A stretch of 64,000 nt of DNA from the NCBI RefSeq assembly GCF_037893015.1, contig NC_133662.1, positions 269,149,944 to 269,213,943 on the forward strand. Reading direction: 5' to 3'. Source of the stretch: Macrotis lagotis (Eukaryota; Chordata; Mammalia; Peramelemorphia; Peramelidae). This document shows, in pieces, positions 12,000-23,985 of this stretch. Each line of letters starts with the position of its first letter. The stretch's first letter is position 1. The notes under the pieces were generated by a model, which had not been told where the DNA came from, did no database searches, and saw only the letters and a program-made list of their open reading frames with translations. The position numbers and the translations under genes are program-made.

Positions 12000-13515
12000 A
12001 TTAAGGGAGACAAAGATCAGAAGCAAAACAGACAAGATAAAAAGAGAATAAGAAGGATAATAGAATGGAGGGAACTACACAATTATAACTTGCAAATGTG
12101 GATGCAGTAAGGTCATCCATAAAATAGAAATAAATAGAAAGATGGATTAGAAACCAGAAACCCACAATATACTATTTATAAGAGATCTACTTGACACAGA
12201 AACCCAGAAATACACACAGCTAAAATAAAGGTCTGGAACAGAACATATTATGCTTCAGCTAGAAAAAAGACAAAGGTAGTGATCATGATCTCAAAGAAAG
12301 AAAAAGTAAAAATGAGCCCTTAAAAGAGATAATCCAGGAAATTACATTTTGCTCAAAAGGAACCATTGAGAAATAATATCAACCTCTTTACAGCAGTTAC
12401 TTTAATAAAGGCCTCATTACTGATTACTGTAGGAAGTTGAATCAAATCTATAAAAAGAAGTGTCATTACCCAAATGATAAATGGTCAAAAGATTGAACAG
12501 TGTTTACAGGAGAAGAATTCAATGAAATTTAAAATTTGAAAAATGTTTAATTTTAAATTTAAATTAAAAAGAAACTCTGAAGGGCAATCCCACCCCCATG
12601 AGAAATGACAAATACCAGAAAAGATGAGGAAAAACAGGTATATTTGTAAACCGTTGTTTTTTTTGAACTGGCCCAATTATGTAGAATAATAATTTGGAAG
12701 TATATCCAAAGAACTAGAAAACCCTTTGAATACCCTTTGACCTACCAATGCTACTCTTAGATCTGTCTCCCAAAGAGCTCAAAGGAAGATAAAAAGGACC
12801 TAAATGTATAAAAGTATTTATATCAGTTTTATGGCAGTAAGGAATTGGAAAGAATGCTTGTTAATTGGGGAATGACTAAGCAAGTTGTGACAAATGATTG
12901 TCATGGAGACTACTGTGCTCTAAGAAATGACATGAGCGGGGTAGTTAGATGGCATAGTGGATAGAGCACTGGCCCTGGAGTCAGGAGTGCCTGAGTTCAA
13001 ATTCGGCCTCAGACACTTAATAATGACCTAGCTGTGTGGCCTTTGGGCAAGCAACTTAACTCCATTTACCTTGAAAAAAAACTTTAAAAAAATGACATGA
13101 GGGAGCAATAAAAAAAAATGGCAAAACCTATATGAACTGATGCAAAGTAAAGTGAGAACCAGAAAATCATTGTGCCCAAGAAGAGCTACGTTGTAATGAA
13201 GAGCAATTGTGAAAGACTTGACTTTTCTGATCAATTCAGTGAGTTGAAATAATTCCTAAAACATCATAAGTAAAGAAAAATACTATCTATGTCCAGAAAG
13301 ATAATTGATAAACTCTGAGTGCAAAGTGAAGTACAGTTTCCTCACATTTCTTTTTTCTTTTTTGTAGTATACCTAATATGGATATGCTTTGCATCAATTC
13401 ACATATATAATTGTCATCACATTGTTTGCTTTCTTAGTGGGTAGAATAAGGGGTAGGAGGGAGGGAATTTGAAATTCAAAATTTAAAAATAAAAGAAAAA
13501 TAAATAAATGGTAAT
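12000..13515 (+). mobile_element. Internally deleted L1: ORF2 endonuclease piece plus 3' end
   Basis: The first part (about 12130-12360) reads in broken frames like the L1 ORF2 endonuclease ('caatatactatttataagag', 'acatattatgcttcagctag'). The second part (about 12700-13515) matches the marsupial L1 3' end: 'ttaattggggaatgactaag', 'gatgcaaagtaaagtgagaa', 'aatatggatatgctttgcat', 'gggagggaatttgaaattc'. It is interrupted by a SINE at 12937-13089. Confidence 0.75.
12937..13089 (+). mobile_element. Marsupial tRNA-derived SINE inside L1
   Basis: Full SINE ('ggggtagttagatggcatag' to a poly-A tail) with a perfect 12-bp target-site duplication 'aaatgacatgag' at 12925-12936 and 13090-13101. It inserted after the L1 was fixed. 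Confidence 0.9.
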
Positions 13516-13764
13516 TTTTTAAAATGACTTTATGGTTATCACAAGTCTTGATCTATAGAGTTCAGATGAATGATAGCATTTTACTTTATCCAAGTAAATT
13601 ATCCACTCTGTCCTTGTACACCAGAGTATCTGGGGAAAAAATGAGGAGTAGGAATCTGGAAAACAAGGTGCTGGAGCTCCCCTGGGGAAGCACAGTTTGA
13701 TATTTCCAAGGAAGGAGAAATTGCTAATGGGAACTGGCTTCAAAGATTCCTCTCCTCATACCAT

Positions 13765-14130
13765 CTGTACCCAGAGAAAGAACCGTGGAGTTTAAATACA
13801 GACTAAGGTCTATTTCTTTAATTTTTTTTAAATCTCTTATATACACTACAGCATTTTGCTATCTCTAATATTTTATTTTCTCCTCAAGGACATGTTTCTC
13901 TCCCAACACATTCAATTGTGATCAATGTAAAGCCTGGAAACAATGTGAAGATTATCAAACTGCCTTCTGTGAGAGAAGGAAAAAAGGGAGAGTGGAGGAA
14001 AAATTGTAAAATTCAAAACCTTACAGAAAATGATAGGTAGAAACTATTATATATAATAGTATATATGCAACTATTATATACTATATACAAAAACTATTAT
14101 TGTATATAATTGAAAAACAAATAAAATATT
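13765..14130 (+). repeat. L1-type 3'-UTR fragment
   Basis: Contains 'ctgtacccagagaaagaacc', 'ggacatgtttctctcccaac' and 'gtggaggaaaaattgtaaaa' followed by an A-rich end, as in marsupial L1 3' ends. Short AT palindromic tracts at 14045-14110. Confidence 0.5.
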
Positions 14131-14149
14131 AATTAAAAAAACTCATTAG

Positions 14150-14311
14150 GGGCGGCTAGGTGGCATAGTGGATAAAGCACCAGCCCTGGAGTCAGGAGTA
14201 CCTGGGTTCAAATCCGGTCTCAGACACTTAATAATTACCTAGCTGTGTGGCCTTGGGCAAGCCACTTAACCCCATTTGCCTTGCCAAAAACCTAAAAAAA
14301 AAAATGATGAA
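14150..14311 (+). mobile_element. Marsupial tRNA-derived SINE
   Basis: Nearly intact copy ('gggcggctaggtggcatagt' to 'gccttgccaaaaacc' and poly-A). A perfect 15-bp target-site duplication 'aaaaaaactcattag' lies at 14135-14149 and 14312-14326, so this is one of the younger insertions here. Confidence 0.93.
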
Positions 14312-14326
14312 AAAAAAACTCATTAG

Positions 14327-15440
14327 ACGTCAAAAGGCAACGTTTTGCATGGAATTGAGACCTCAGAATGATAAATCAGGAAAGAAATCAGAAATACAAA
14401 TCCTTGGTTTACATTAATTTTGAAAATCAGCTTTCAAAACTGGTAGTGACTAAAGAACTGACAATTTCCTCTCAGAAACACATTAACTATTTCCTGTTTT
14501 CATTTCAGAAATGCTTTTTTAACATTGAGTGTCACATCTGAACCCTATATGAGAATTCAGACTGCTGCATCAAAATTCATTATGATGTCACAATGTCTTG
14601 CCTTCTATGGAATTTCTGCCTTAGAATGCCAAGTCAGACCAGAAATTGAGAAATAAAAAGGATTGGTTTGCATTCCAATTGGTTGTGACCAAAGAACTGG
14701 CAATTACCTTTCAAAAACAGCTTAGGGGTTTCTGGTTTTCATTTGAGACGGGCTTTTCTTAACATATAGGGTCAGATCAGAACTCAGTATGAGATTTAGC
14801 TTGCAGCATCAAAATTCGTTGTGACGTCATAATGTATTATCTCATATGGAATCTTCACCTCCAAATGCCAAATCAGGAAAGTAATTCAGAAATCCAAAGC
14901 TTGGGCATGAATTTAATTTGAAATTGGACTGTCACATAGGTTGGTAGACAAAACTGATTTTCATTATAGAAATAGGTTCCAGAATATAAGTTTTCCCTTC
15001 AGTAGCTGTTTATTTTTATGTTGAATATTATATCAGAATTCTAAATGAGAATTCATTTTGCTGTAACAAATTCATGCTGACTTCTTAATTTTTGTCTGGT
15101 GTGGAATTTCCTCCTGAGAATGCCATTTTTAGAATGGAAAATTTGAAATTATAAGCTTTGATTTACAAGAAATTTTCAAAATCTGATTCCCAAAATGTTA
15201 GGGATCAAAGAACTGACAATTTCTTTTGGGACATTGATTGGGGAATTCATGTTTCCATTTCAGAAGTGTTTTTTAAACATGGAGTGTCTGTTTGGAGTTG
15301 AAAATGAGAATTCAAATTGCTGCATCAATTTTCACTGTGATGTCATCATGTAATATATGTAATTTTGATATAGAATGCCAAAGAGGAAAAATAAATTTAG
15401 AAATCAAAAACAAGTTTCTCTCCTCTGGGCAGAGCCAGGC
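14327..15440. repeat. Diverged tandem array, about 4 units of about 250 bp
   Basis: Shared blocks recur in order: 'ctgctgcatcaaaattcat', a 'gatgtca' core (14584, 14823, 15078 altered, 15339; spacings 239, 255 and 261), 'tggaatttctgcc', 'agaatgccaa', 'caaagaactgacaatttc' and 'tttccatttcagaa'. Units are strongly diverged. I do not recognise the family. Confidence 0.75.
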
Positions 15441-16115
15441 TTTCAAAAGAACTGGGTGTGGAGGGAAAATATAAATACAAGGGAGAAGACACACATGATG
15501 ATATATATTAAAATAGAAAGTAATTGATTGATAGAATGACTCCTATCAGTGGGAAAATACAGGACCCTCTCTTTTAACCTTCACATTAAGAATCAGTCTT
15601 TATAATTTCTTTAAACATGAATTTTCTTGTCAGTCTTTCAGGCTCCAAATTTGCTTTCCAGAAGGCAGGGGGTGGATATTCCACTTGAAGAACAGTATTA
15701 CTTCAATCTGGACATTCTTGCTATAATAGAATCCAGAAAACAGAAGGAAGCTGCTGCTAATTGGAAGACTGGCTCATCTATTCTTAGGAAAGCAACTAAA
15801 GAGATTGGTGGAGATGCATTTATCATGGTCCAAAGGCAAAAAGAAGCTTCAATTCATTATATATGTAATAATTTAATGTTGTATTGTTCATATCACAATA
15901 TGTTACATTTCTATAGTACGTTAAGATCTTGAGGTTGTTTTCTCCAAAACAACCTTATATGGTTCCTACTTCTAGTATTATTGCCCCTATTTTACTTATG
16001 AAGAAAGGGGAGACTCAGAAAAGTGTAATTAATTGTGCAGCATGGTAAAACTCATGAGTATCTAAGGGAGGATTTTTAGGGCTCTCCTGAGTCCAAATTC
16101 ATTATTCTTTCTAAA
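15441..16115. other. No gene seen
   Basis: A 101-codon open frame at 15627-15932 shows no recognisable domain. A MIR-like antisense scrap may lie near 15960-16090. Confidence 0.45.
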
Positions 16116-16120
16116 GTCAC

Positions 16121-16224
16121 AGTCTCTCTCTCTCTCTCTCAATCTCTCTCTCTCTCTGTCTGTCTCTCTCTCTCTCTCTGTCTCTCTCTCTGTCTCTCTC
16201 TCTGTCTCTGTCTCTCTGTCTCTG

Positions 16225-16263
<39 letters not shown>

Positions 16264-16308
16264 GTCTCTCTCTGTGTCTCTCTCTGTGTCTCTCTCTGTT
16301 TCTCTCTC
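16121..16308. repeat. Pyrimidine microsatellite (TC)n / (TCTCTG)n
   Basis: About 190 bp of TC units with interspersed TG, ending in 'cacacacaac'. Long minus-strand open frames of Arg-Glu type are repeat artefacts. Confidence 0.95.
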
Positions 16309-16819
16309 ACACACACAACATAATGAATGAAAAAAAGAATATTTATATAAACCTACATTGATGAAAAAATTCACTGAACTCCACCATATGAACCGAGTGT
16401 GAATGTTGATGTATCATATCTTTTTTAGATAATACATGCAGTTAAAAATTCCAGGAAGATAACAGAATGGGAGTATGCAAGGAAGTCTATCTTCCATATT
16501 CCCCTCATAAAGGGAAATAGAAGTATCTCCTCCCCCCAAAAAAGCTACTATAAATTGAAAAAAATCAAACCAAAATCATACCAAGAAAGACCAAAGAAGC
16601 ACTCAGACACAGTGGAAAAAAAAAGAATATAGAGAAGTCAAAGTCAAAATTCTTAATTAAACCAAGATTATGCAAAGCATAATAATAATAAGAAGAAAGC
16701 ATAATAATAAGAAATAAGACAAAATTTTCCCCATGTGCAATGAAATAAATAATGGACACACTGAAGTAATTAAAGAAAGTAAAACTGCAAAAAAAACTTT
16801 AAAATGAAATTGTGCTTTA

Positions 16820-17570
16820 ATTATTACCTACTTTGAAGTTTTTTCTTTTACTTAAAGTTTTTATTTATTTTGAGTTTTACAATTTTTCCCCTAATTTTAC
16901 CCCCCCACACACAAGGCAATTTTTCTGTCTTTACATTGTTTTCATGGTATACATTTATCCAGATTGAATGTGAAGAGAGAGAAATCAGATCCTTAAGGAA
17001 GGAACATAAAGTATAAGAGACAGCAAGATCAGACAATAAGAAATCAGGTTTTTTTCCTAAATTGAAGGTAATAGATTTTGGTCTTTGTTCAAGCTCTGCA
17101 GTTCTCTCTCTGGATACAGATGGTATTCTCCATTGCAGACAGCCCCAAATTGCCCCTGGTTGTTGCCCTGATGGAATGAGCAAGTCCATTAAGGTTGATC
17201 ATCAACCCCATATTGCTGTTAGGGTGTACAGTGATTTTCTCGTTCTGCTCATTTCTCTCTCAGCATCAGTTCATGCAAATTCCTCCAGACTTCCCTGTAT
17301 TCCCTTCCCTCCTGGTTTCTAATAGAACAATAGTGTTCCATCACATACATATACCACAGTTTGTTAAACCATTCCCCAATTGAAGGACATTCACTTAATT
17401 TCTAATTCTTTGCCACCACAAACAGGGCTGCTATGAATATTTTTGTACAAGTGATGTTTTTTACCCTTTTTCATCATCTCTTCAGGGTATAGACCCAGTA
17501 GTGATATTGCTGGATCAAAGGGGATGCACATTTTGGTTGCCCTTTGGGCTAGCTTCTTTGCAGTTATGAT
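16820..17570 (-). mobile_element. L1 3' end, antisense
   Basis: Antisense marsupial L1 3' region: 'tttctctctcagcatcagtt', 'ccattccccaattgaaggac', 'ttgccaccacaaacagggct' and 'gggtatagacccagtagtga'. The same landmarks occur at 35.8-36.7 kb, and sense equivalents at 12.7 kb. Confidence 0.8.
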
Positions 17571-18287
17571 AAGCTATAAATGGTTTTAATGTAATTGACT
17601 ACAAAAGAATAAAATATGGCACTGGTATCATGTGAGATTACCCTCTGCCTAGAAGGGAAAAAGAAGTAGGAAGACTTAAGAATTCAAGCTCAAATTGACT
17701 GTAGGTCTAATGCATAGGAAAGGAAAAAATGGGCAGAATAGTGAGGGTGAAAAGGTGAGGGAATAGGTAATCATAAAAGGAAATTCCTGTTTTAAATGAG
17801 CATAGTGACAGGATTGGAGTTCTTATTAAACTTAAAGTACCAAGCATAAAGTGCATAAATTATGGGAAAGTTTGGTATATTTTATATGGGAGATCGTATT
17901 CTCTTCTGACCAAATAAGTCCTTTAACAGATAGACAATGCCAATTCAGTAAATCAAACTCAAGTGGAAATGAATGAAATTACTTCATAAAAATAAAAAGG
18001 TCTAGGGAATGGATTAAAGACTATAAACAAAGAATTTTACTTAAAAGAAACACATCCATAGAATAAGGTTGGCAAATAATCAGTTATGCCAAATGAATCT
18101 GATAAATTATGGATACCAATGAGGTGAGTGGCAGGTTTCTGAAGAAATGCCCTTGACAAAAATGGGGAAAGTTTAAAACTGGAGAGATTTAGGGGAAAAG
18201 ATAATCACTGTTTTAAATATTCATCTCATGTTTGAAATGGCGGATAATGAAATGGCAGATGAAGAAATGGCGTTCTTGAAGAAGACC
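17571..18287. other. No gene seen; possible L1-related DNA
   Basis: A-rich text such as 'ttacttaaaagaaacacatc' hints at an L1 ORF2 endonuclease remnant, but the match is too weak to define ends. Confidence 0.3.
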
Positions 18288-18440
18288 ATGACATCAGGGA
18301 GGTGATGCCATGAAAAGCACATGAATTGTATTTAAGTGAGGGAGGCTGTGCTAAGTCACCAGTCTCCCTTTCTCCTCCAGAGCCATCTGAGTCCAATGGC
18401 TAAATTTGAATCAGGATGACTGGAGATGGCCTTGGGTTCA
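18288..18440 (-). repeat. CORE-SINE with LINE-like tail, antisense, 5' truncated
   Basis: Antisense copy of the SINE type at 34505 and 60757: 'catcagggaggtgatgccat', 'gctgtgctaagtcaccag', 'gagccatctgagtccaatgg' and 'atcaggatgactggagatgg'. Confidence 0.75.
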
Positions 18441-18446
18441 AGGCAA

Positions 18447-18720
18447 TGATGTAGCAATGAGCACCATTTCTAATTGTTTGTAGATTCATAGCTTGTCATG
18501 GCCAAATACTCCATCAACAAGTGACTAACCTCCCAGTCTCTCTTAATACTGGAATAGACTGGACTGTGAGGGTATATGGAGCTTTTTCAGATGGATAAAT
18601 AGCCCCAGAGCTTGTGCTCATCACAAGAAGGCCCTGAAGAGCCCGCATCAACACTTCCAGTCATCCTCTTCATTTACAATGAATGAGGGATAGTAGAATT
18701 AGCAAAACATTGTCATCATC
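18447..18720 (-). repeat. Arm 1 of an inverted repeat pair
   Basis: Its reverse complement aligns over its length with 19950-20236. Shared blocks include 'gacaatgttttgct', 'aatgaagaggat', 'ggaagtgttgatg', 'tgatgagcacaagctctgg' and 'cacttgttgatggagtattt'. Estimated by eye at about four-fifths identity. Family unknown. Confidence 0.8.
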
Positions 18721-18835
18721 ATGCCCAAGGTCACACAATTAGGAAGTGTCACATATCTGAGGCTGGATTTGAACTCCTGTCCTCCTGACTCCATGACCAG
18801 TGCTCTATCCCCTACACCATCAAGCTACCCTTTAA
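18720..18835 (-). repeat. tRNA-derived SINE fragment, antisense
   Basis: 'cccaaggtcacacaattag', 'gaggctggatttgaactcct', 'cctgactccatgaccagtgc' and 'tctatcccctacacc'. Confidence 0.75.
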
Positions 18836-19186
18836 ATGGCTAGTAAACCATTGGCACGAGACTGATGCCCATTAGAGAGAATGGGAGTGGTTATTTAGAT
18901 CAAGACCTCATCTGTAGAGATATGACAATTGAGTCCATGGGAAATGATGAAATAAGAAGACAAAGAGTCCATGACAGAGCCTTGGAGCACACCCACATTT
19001 AAAGCAATGGACCACAGATGATTATCTAATGTGATCTCCCTGAGGGCACAAATTGGTTTTTATTTATTTATTCCATGTTTCATGGCCTAGTACACATAAA
19101 AATAATTTAATAAGTGATTGCTAAGTTGAATTGAATTAATTAATTAATTAAGTGAAAATTAATTGAGTGAAACCCAGTGACTCTAA

Positions 19187-19495
19187 GACCCAAGGGACAA
19201 CTAAATGGAGCAGTGGATAAAGACTGGCCTTGGAATCAGGAGGACAGGAGTTTGAATCCAGCCTCTGACTCTTACTTGCTATGTGATCTTGGGCAAATGA
19301 CTAAACACTGGTTGCCTTGTATCCAAAGTCATCTCCATCTGATTCACATTGGACCACTGGACACAGGTGGCTCTGGAGAAGAAAGTGAGGCTGGTGGCTT
19401 AGCACACCCCCCACTTAAATCCAACTCATGTGCATGTCATGGCATCCTCTCTGATGTTGTGGTCTTCTTTAAAAATGAAGGATGAACATTATCAT
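19187..19495 (+). mobile_element. CORE-SINE with LINE-like 3' tail
   Basis: Sense copy: 'gggacaactaaatggagcag' head, 'tgatcttgggcaaatgacta', 'catctccatctgattcacat', 'tggtggcttagcacaccccc' and tail 'tgttgtggtcttctttaaaa' + 'atgaaggatgaac'. Same type as 32925, 34505 and 60757. Confidence 0.8.
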
Positions 19496-19949
19496 TACTC
19501 TAAGAGACAGTGGTCCTGAGAATCACAATTGAGCATGTCAGAGATTATCAGGAAAAGAAATTATACATCCTGGGTTTATTGAGGTCTGTCATTTAAACTC
19601 TCCAAAATATGGATTATCCTTCCCTTCCATGTCAGACTGTTCTGTCAAGCACATGGGGTCATCTGTGTGACCTCACTGTGCAGCACCTACACAAAGTCTC
19701 TATGAATGTTGTTTTGGACTGTAATTTTAATTGGAAGAGTCTTCCTTACAAATTCAGTGACCTGGCAAAGGCCTTTTTTGACCTTTTCCTAAAGGTTTTG
19801 GCCTCACTGACCCTTTCAGAGTCCTCACACACACATTCAGGGAGGAAAATCCCCAAACATCTGCTTGTAATGCCATGTCCTCTTGATAAACCCGGAATAC
19901 TTAAAAGGAAATGTCCAAGGACATTCTATAAATGTTCAGTGAGGCACAA
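19496..19949. other. No gene seen
   Basis: A 129-codon open frame at 19609-19998 has no recognisable domain and runs into the repeat arm. It is treated as non-coding. Confidence 0.5.
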
Positions 19950-20236
19950 TAACGACAATGTTTTGCTGCTTCTACCATCCCTCGCTCATTGTCAATGAAG
20001 AGGATCGGTGGAAGTGTTGATGGGGGCTCTTCGGGGCCCTCTTGTGATGAGCACAAGCTCTGGTATTATCTACCCATCTGGAAAAGCTCTCTAGACCCTA
20101 TCACAAACAGACTCTCCATGGTCCAGTATACTCCAGTGCTAAGAGAGACTTGGAGGCTCGACACTTGTTGATGGAGTATTTGGCTATGACATCCCATAAA
20201 TCTTCAAAATATTCAAAATGGTGTTCATTGCTCTAT
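19950..20236 (+). repeat. Arm 2 of an inverted repeat pair
   Basis: Inverted partner of 18447-18720, with outer end 'atggtgttcattgctctat' matching the arm 1 outer end 'gcaatgagcaccat'. The spacer is about 1.2 kb and contains the SINEs at 18720 and 19187. Confidence 0.8.
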
Positions 20237-20960
20237 CTTCCATGCACCCCCACTTCATATGGAAGAAAAGACATCATGAAAAGTCACACAAGAGGAGAAG
20301 GAAGAGATGGGTTGTGATCTCCACTGAAGAGATCACGGATACATCAAAGTGCCATGCCCTCTCTCTATTTTCCTCAATGGAATTCTATGCTTAACTCCCA
20401 GCAACAGGTCAAAAAAGGAAGAAGTTACATTGAAATACATTGGTGTGAGCACTCAAATCAACAGGGGGTCTTAATGTATTTTAAATAAACCTCTGGTTAT
20501 TTCTATTTCTGTGGAATAAACATGATTTCTTTCCTAGCACCTTCACATCTAGTCAATAGCTCCCTAGCTGACTTGTTTGCTAACATTACATGCTGAGAAT
20601 TTGCCTCAGACCGGCCTCACTGTCTTTCATTATTCAGGACACCCAAATACAACATCTCTCACTCCAGGGGGTCACTAAAAGTGGAATCTAGACATGGGAA
20701 GCCTCCCGCCGAGAGGCAGTCGGGCTTGGAGAATGAGTGAGGCCATCTAGTACAGCACGGCAGGAAGGTGTGTTGGGGCTCCAGGAAGGAAGCCGGGCCT
20801 CAGAGCTAGCCAGGGGCAGCCCACCGCCACACACAAACACTTAGAGAAGAATACGGCTAAATTGTCAGATCTTCTCCCAGGACAATTGTGTTTGTCTGAC
20901 CTTCAATTTCTTAGCTCAGGGACTTGTTTTGGTTGCCTTTTTTTTGAAACAAAGACCCCT
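20237..20960. other. No gene seen
   Basis: Unique-looking DNA up to the retrotransposon target site. No exon recognised. Confidence 0.5.
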
Positions 20961-21707
20961 AAAGAATGGTATTTCCGATGAAGGGATCGAGTCTTAGGAG
21001 CTCTCTGATAAAAACTCATAAACTAAGGACTCTAACTAAACTTTCGAGAGACAGAACCCACAGAGGGACCCAATGAGGCAGTTTTCCTACTCTACATAAC
21101 CTGGAAAAGAGCAGAACGGCTCTGCTCCCCGGGGTCGGAGGGGCGGCCTGCCAGAGGGGTGGCCCGCCAGAGCCAAAGAACTTCAGCCTCCCGGAGGCAG
21201 CCCCAGGCCGCTGGGGGTCTCAGCTCACAGCAGCGGGGGAGTCTCCTGAGCTGCACCCCGGGGAGCACCGGCACAAAGTGGGGGAACAGCGGGGGACCTC
21301 TGCCAAAGTGAGCACGGGGAGCCCAGCCCTCGGGGCACACAGGGAGCAGCATGGTCTTTCAGCAGCCTGGACTCAGAAACAGAAGCAGGTGGAGCTGGTA
21401 AGCAGGAGCCCCCAGGGCATAAGCCCATTGAGCTGAGGGAGGGGAGTGAAGAGAGACTGCAGAGCTCGGTCCTCTGCCCCTAGAACAGGACTCTGGAGCT
21501 CTGACCACATTCAGAACCTGATTGCAGTCTAGGCCCCCCCCCCATAGAACAGCAGGAGCCCCCCCTCACCTCAGCCCCGTGGCAGAGGGAGGTGCTTATG
21601 GTCATTCACAGACCAGGAGGGAGGACAGAACCTCACACACTGAGACCCTTGCGGGAGTGTCCCAAAAGCTCAGGAAGCACCCCAAAAAACAGGCTTAGGC
21701 TGGGAAA

Positions 21708-22738
21708 ATGAACAAAGAAACAAGAGGAAGACCATTGAGAAATATTTTGCAAATGAGCCCAAGAAGGATCACAATACTCAGTCTGAAGATGAGGAAGCAC
21801 AAGCTCCTGCATCTAAAGACTCCAAGAAAAACAGAAATTGGGCTCAGGCTATGATAGAGCTCAAAAAAGACTTTGAAAATCAAATGAGGGAGTGAGAAGA
21901 AAAACTGGGAAAAGAAAGGAGAGAGATCCAGGAAAAACATGAAAATGAAGTCAGCAGCTTAGTCAAGGAAATCCAAAAAAATGCTGAAGAAAATAGCATG
22001 CTAAAAACCAGCTTAGGTCAAATGGATAAAACAGTTCAAAAAGTTATTGAGGAGAAGGATGCTTTAAAAAGCAAAATTGACCAGATGGAAAAAAAGAGAT
22101 AAGAAAACTCTCTGAGGAGAATAAATCCTTCAGACAAAGAATAGAATTCAGGGAGATTGATGAATTTACCAGAAATCAGGAATCAATACTTCAAAACCAA
22201 AAAAAATGAAAAATTAGAAGAAAATGTGAAATATCTCATTGAAAAAACAACTGATATGGAAAACAGACTTAGGAAAGATAATCTGAAAATTATTGGAATA
22301 CCTGAAAGTCATGATCAGGAAAAGAGCCTTGACATCATTTTCAAAGAATTACTACAGGAAAATTGCCCTGATATTCTAGAAGCAAAGGGCAAAATAGAAA
22401 TGGAGATAATCCACCGATCCCCCCAAGAAAGAGATCCCAAAAAACCAACCCCCAGGAATATTATAGCCAAGTTCCAGAACTCCCAAGTCAAAGACAAAAT
22501 ATTACAAGCAGCCAGAAGGACACAGTTCAAATATCATGGAGCTGCAGTCAGGATCACACAGGACTTAGCAGCAGCTACATTGGAAGCTCGTAGGGCTTGG
22601 AATACAATATACCGGAAGGCAAAAGAGCTTAGAATGCAGCCAAGAATCAACTACCCAGCAAGGCTGAATGTCCTCTTCCAGGGAAAAAGATGGACTTTCA
22701 ATGAACCAGGGGAATTTCAAAGGTTCCTTTTGGAATAG
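21708..22738 (+). pseudogene. L1/HAL1 ORF1 (RNA-binding chaperone), broken
   Basis: L1 ORF1p coats retrotransposon RNA. The N-terminal part (about 21760-22100) is Glu/Lys-rich and coiled-coil-like but has a stop at about 21894 (tga after 'atgagggag') and frame breaks near 21745, 22100 and 22200. The last 193 codons (22157-22738) are open. They contain the RRM-like start 'NLKIIGIPES', the 'EIIHRSPQERDPKKPTPR' segment followed by 'NIIAKF', and the C-terminal domain motif 'INYPARLNVLFQGKRWTF'. That order is typical of L1 ORF1p. The ATG at 22157 is probably not the true start. Confidence 0.85.
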
Positions 22739-23289
22739 CCAGAGATGAACAGAAGGTTTGATCTTCAGATACAGGACTCAGGTGAAGCATGGAGATTGGA
22801 GGAGAGGGGGGAAATATGAGGGACTTAATGAGGATGAACTGCATGTATAGAAAAATGATACTGATAATATTCATATGAACCATCTCAGTTAATAGAGTAG
22901 GTAGAGGGAGCTTTTATAGTTGAAGCACAGGAGAAAGCTGAATTCGAAGATAAAATATGGTGTAAAAATGGAGTCAATAAGAAAAAAAGGGAAATGGAAT
23001 GGGAGAAAGAAAAAGGAGAGGGGGAATAGTCCAAGCTATTTCACATAAAAAGATTTTTTTTATATTACAATGAGCTATTGCAATGATATGGAAGGGGGGA
23101 GGCAAGGGGGAATGAGGGAATCTTCTCTTTCATCAGAGATGGCTAGGAGAGGAAACAGCATATATACTCAATGGGGTATAGACATCTGGAGTAAGAAGGA
23201 GAGAGGAGGGGACTGGGGGAAGTGGGGGATGTGAATGAAGGAGGAGAGGATGGACCATGGGGGAAGTGTGGTCAGATATAGTGCATTTT

Positions 23290-23985
23290 CCTTTTTACTT
23301 CTTGCAAGGGGCTGGGATTGGAAGGCCTGTCCAGGACCATAAGGCCAGGTGGATTCTGGGCCTAAGGGGTGGTATGGGGGCTCAGGGCCTCTTGGCCCCA
23401 GGACCAGGGATCTGTCTGCTGCGCCACTCAGCGACCCTACAGCAGAGTCAGAGTGAAAGGAGAGAGAAAATAGAGTACATGGTAGTGGAGAAATAAGAAA
23501 GGAGGGAGTTGCGATCAGCAATGGCAATGTTGGAAAAATATGGAAGTAACTTTTGTGATGGACTTACCATAAAGAATGTGATCCACTCACGACACAGTTG
23601 ATGGTGTTGGAACAAAGACTGAAACACATTTTTTGTTATTATTATTTGGGGGAGGGTGCAGGGCAAGTGGGGCTGGGTGGCCTGCTTGGGGCCACATAGC
23701 AGAGTGATCATTGGGTGTCTGGGGCTGGATTCGGACCCAGGTGCTCCTGGCTCAAGGGCCAATGCTCTGTCTGCCACCCAGCCACCCCTACTATTATTAC
23801 TAATTTATTTTATTTTGGGTCTTTTTTTTTCTTCTTTTTGGTTTTTGCAGGGCAGTGGGGATCGGGTGGCTTGCATGTCACATGGCTGGGTGATTATTGG
23901 GTTTACGAGGCTGGATATGGACTCAGGTGCTCGTGGCTCCAGGGCTGGTGCTTCCTCTATTGCGCCACCTGGTCATACCTACAAT
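23290..23985 (-). repeat. Three antisense SINE-derived segments in HAL1 3' region
   Basis: Three stretches (about 23290-23440, 23640-23795 and 23840-23980) each read as a GC-shifted antisense tRNA-SINE. Examples: 'ctgtctgctgcgccactcag'; 'ggattcggacccaggtgctc' with 'ctgccacccagccacccc'; 'ggactcaggtgctcgtggct' with 'attgcgccacctgg'. They differ from the ordinary SINEs here by shared G/C changes, suggesting they travelled with the element. Confidence 0.65.

Noticed and set aside
15627..15932. 101-codon frame with a fairly normal amino-acid mix
   Set aside because: No recognisable motif, no conserved neighbour and no splice evidence. A homology search would be decisive.
19609..19998. 129-codon open frame
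   Set aside because: No domain, no splice or promoter context, and its end runs into the inverted repeat arm.
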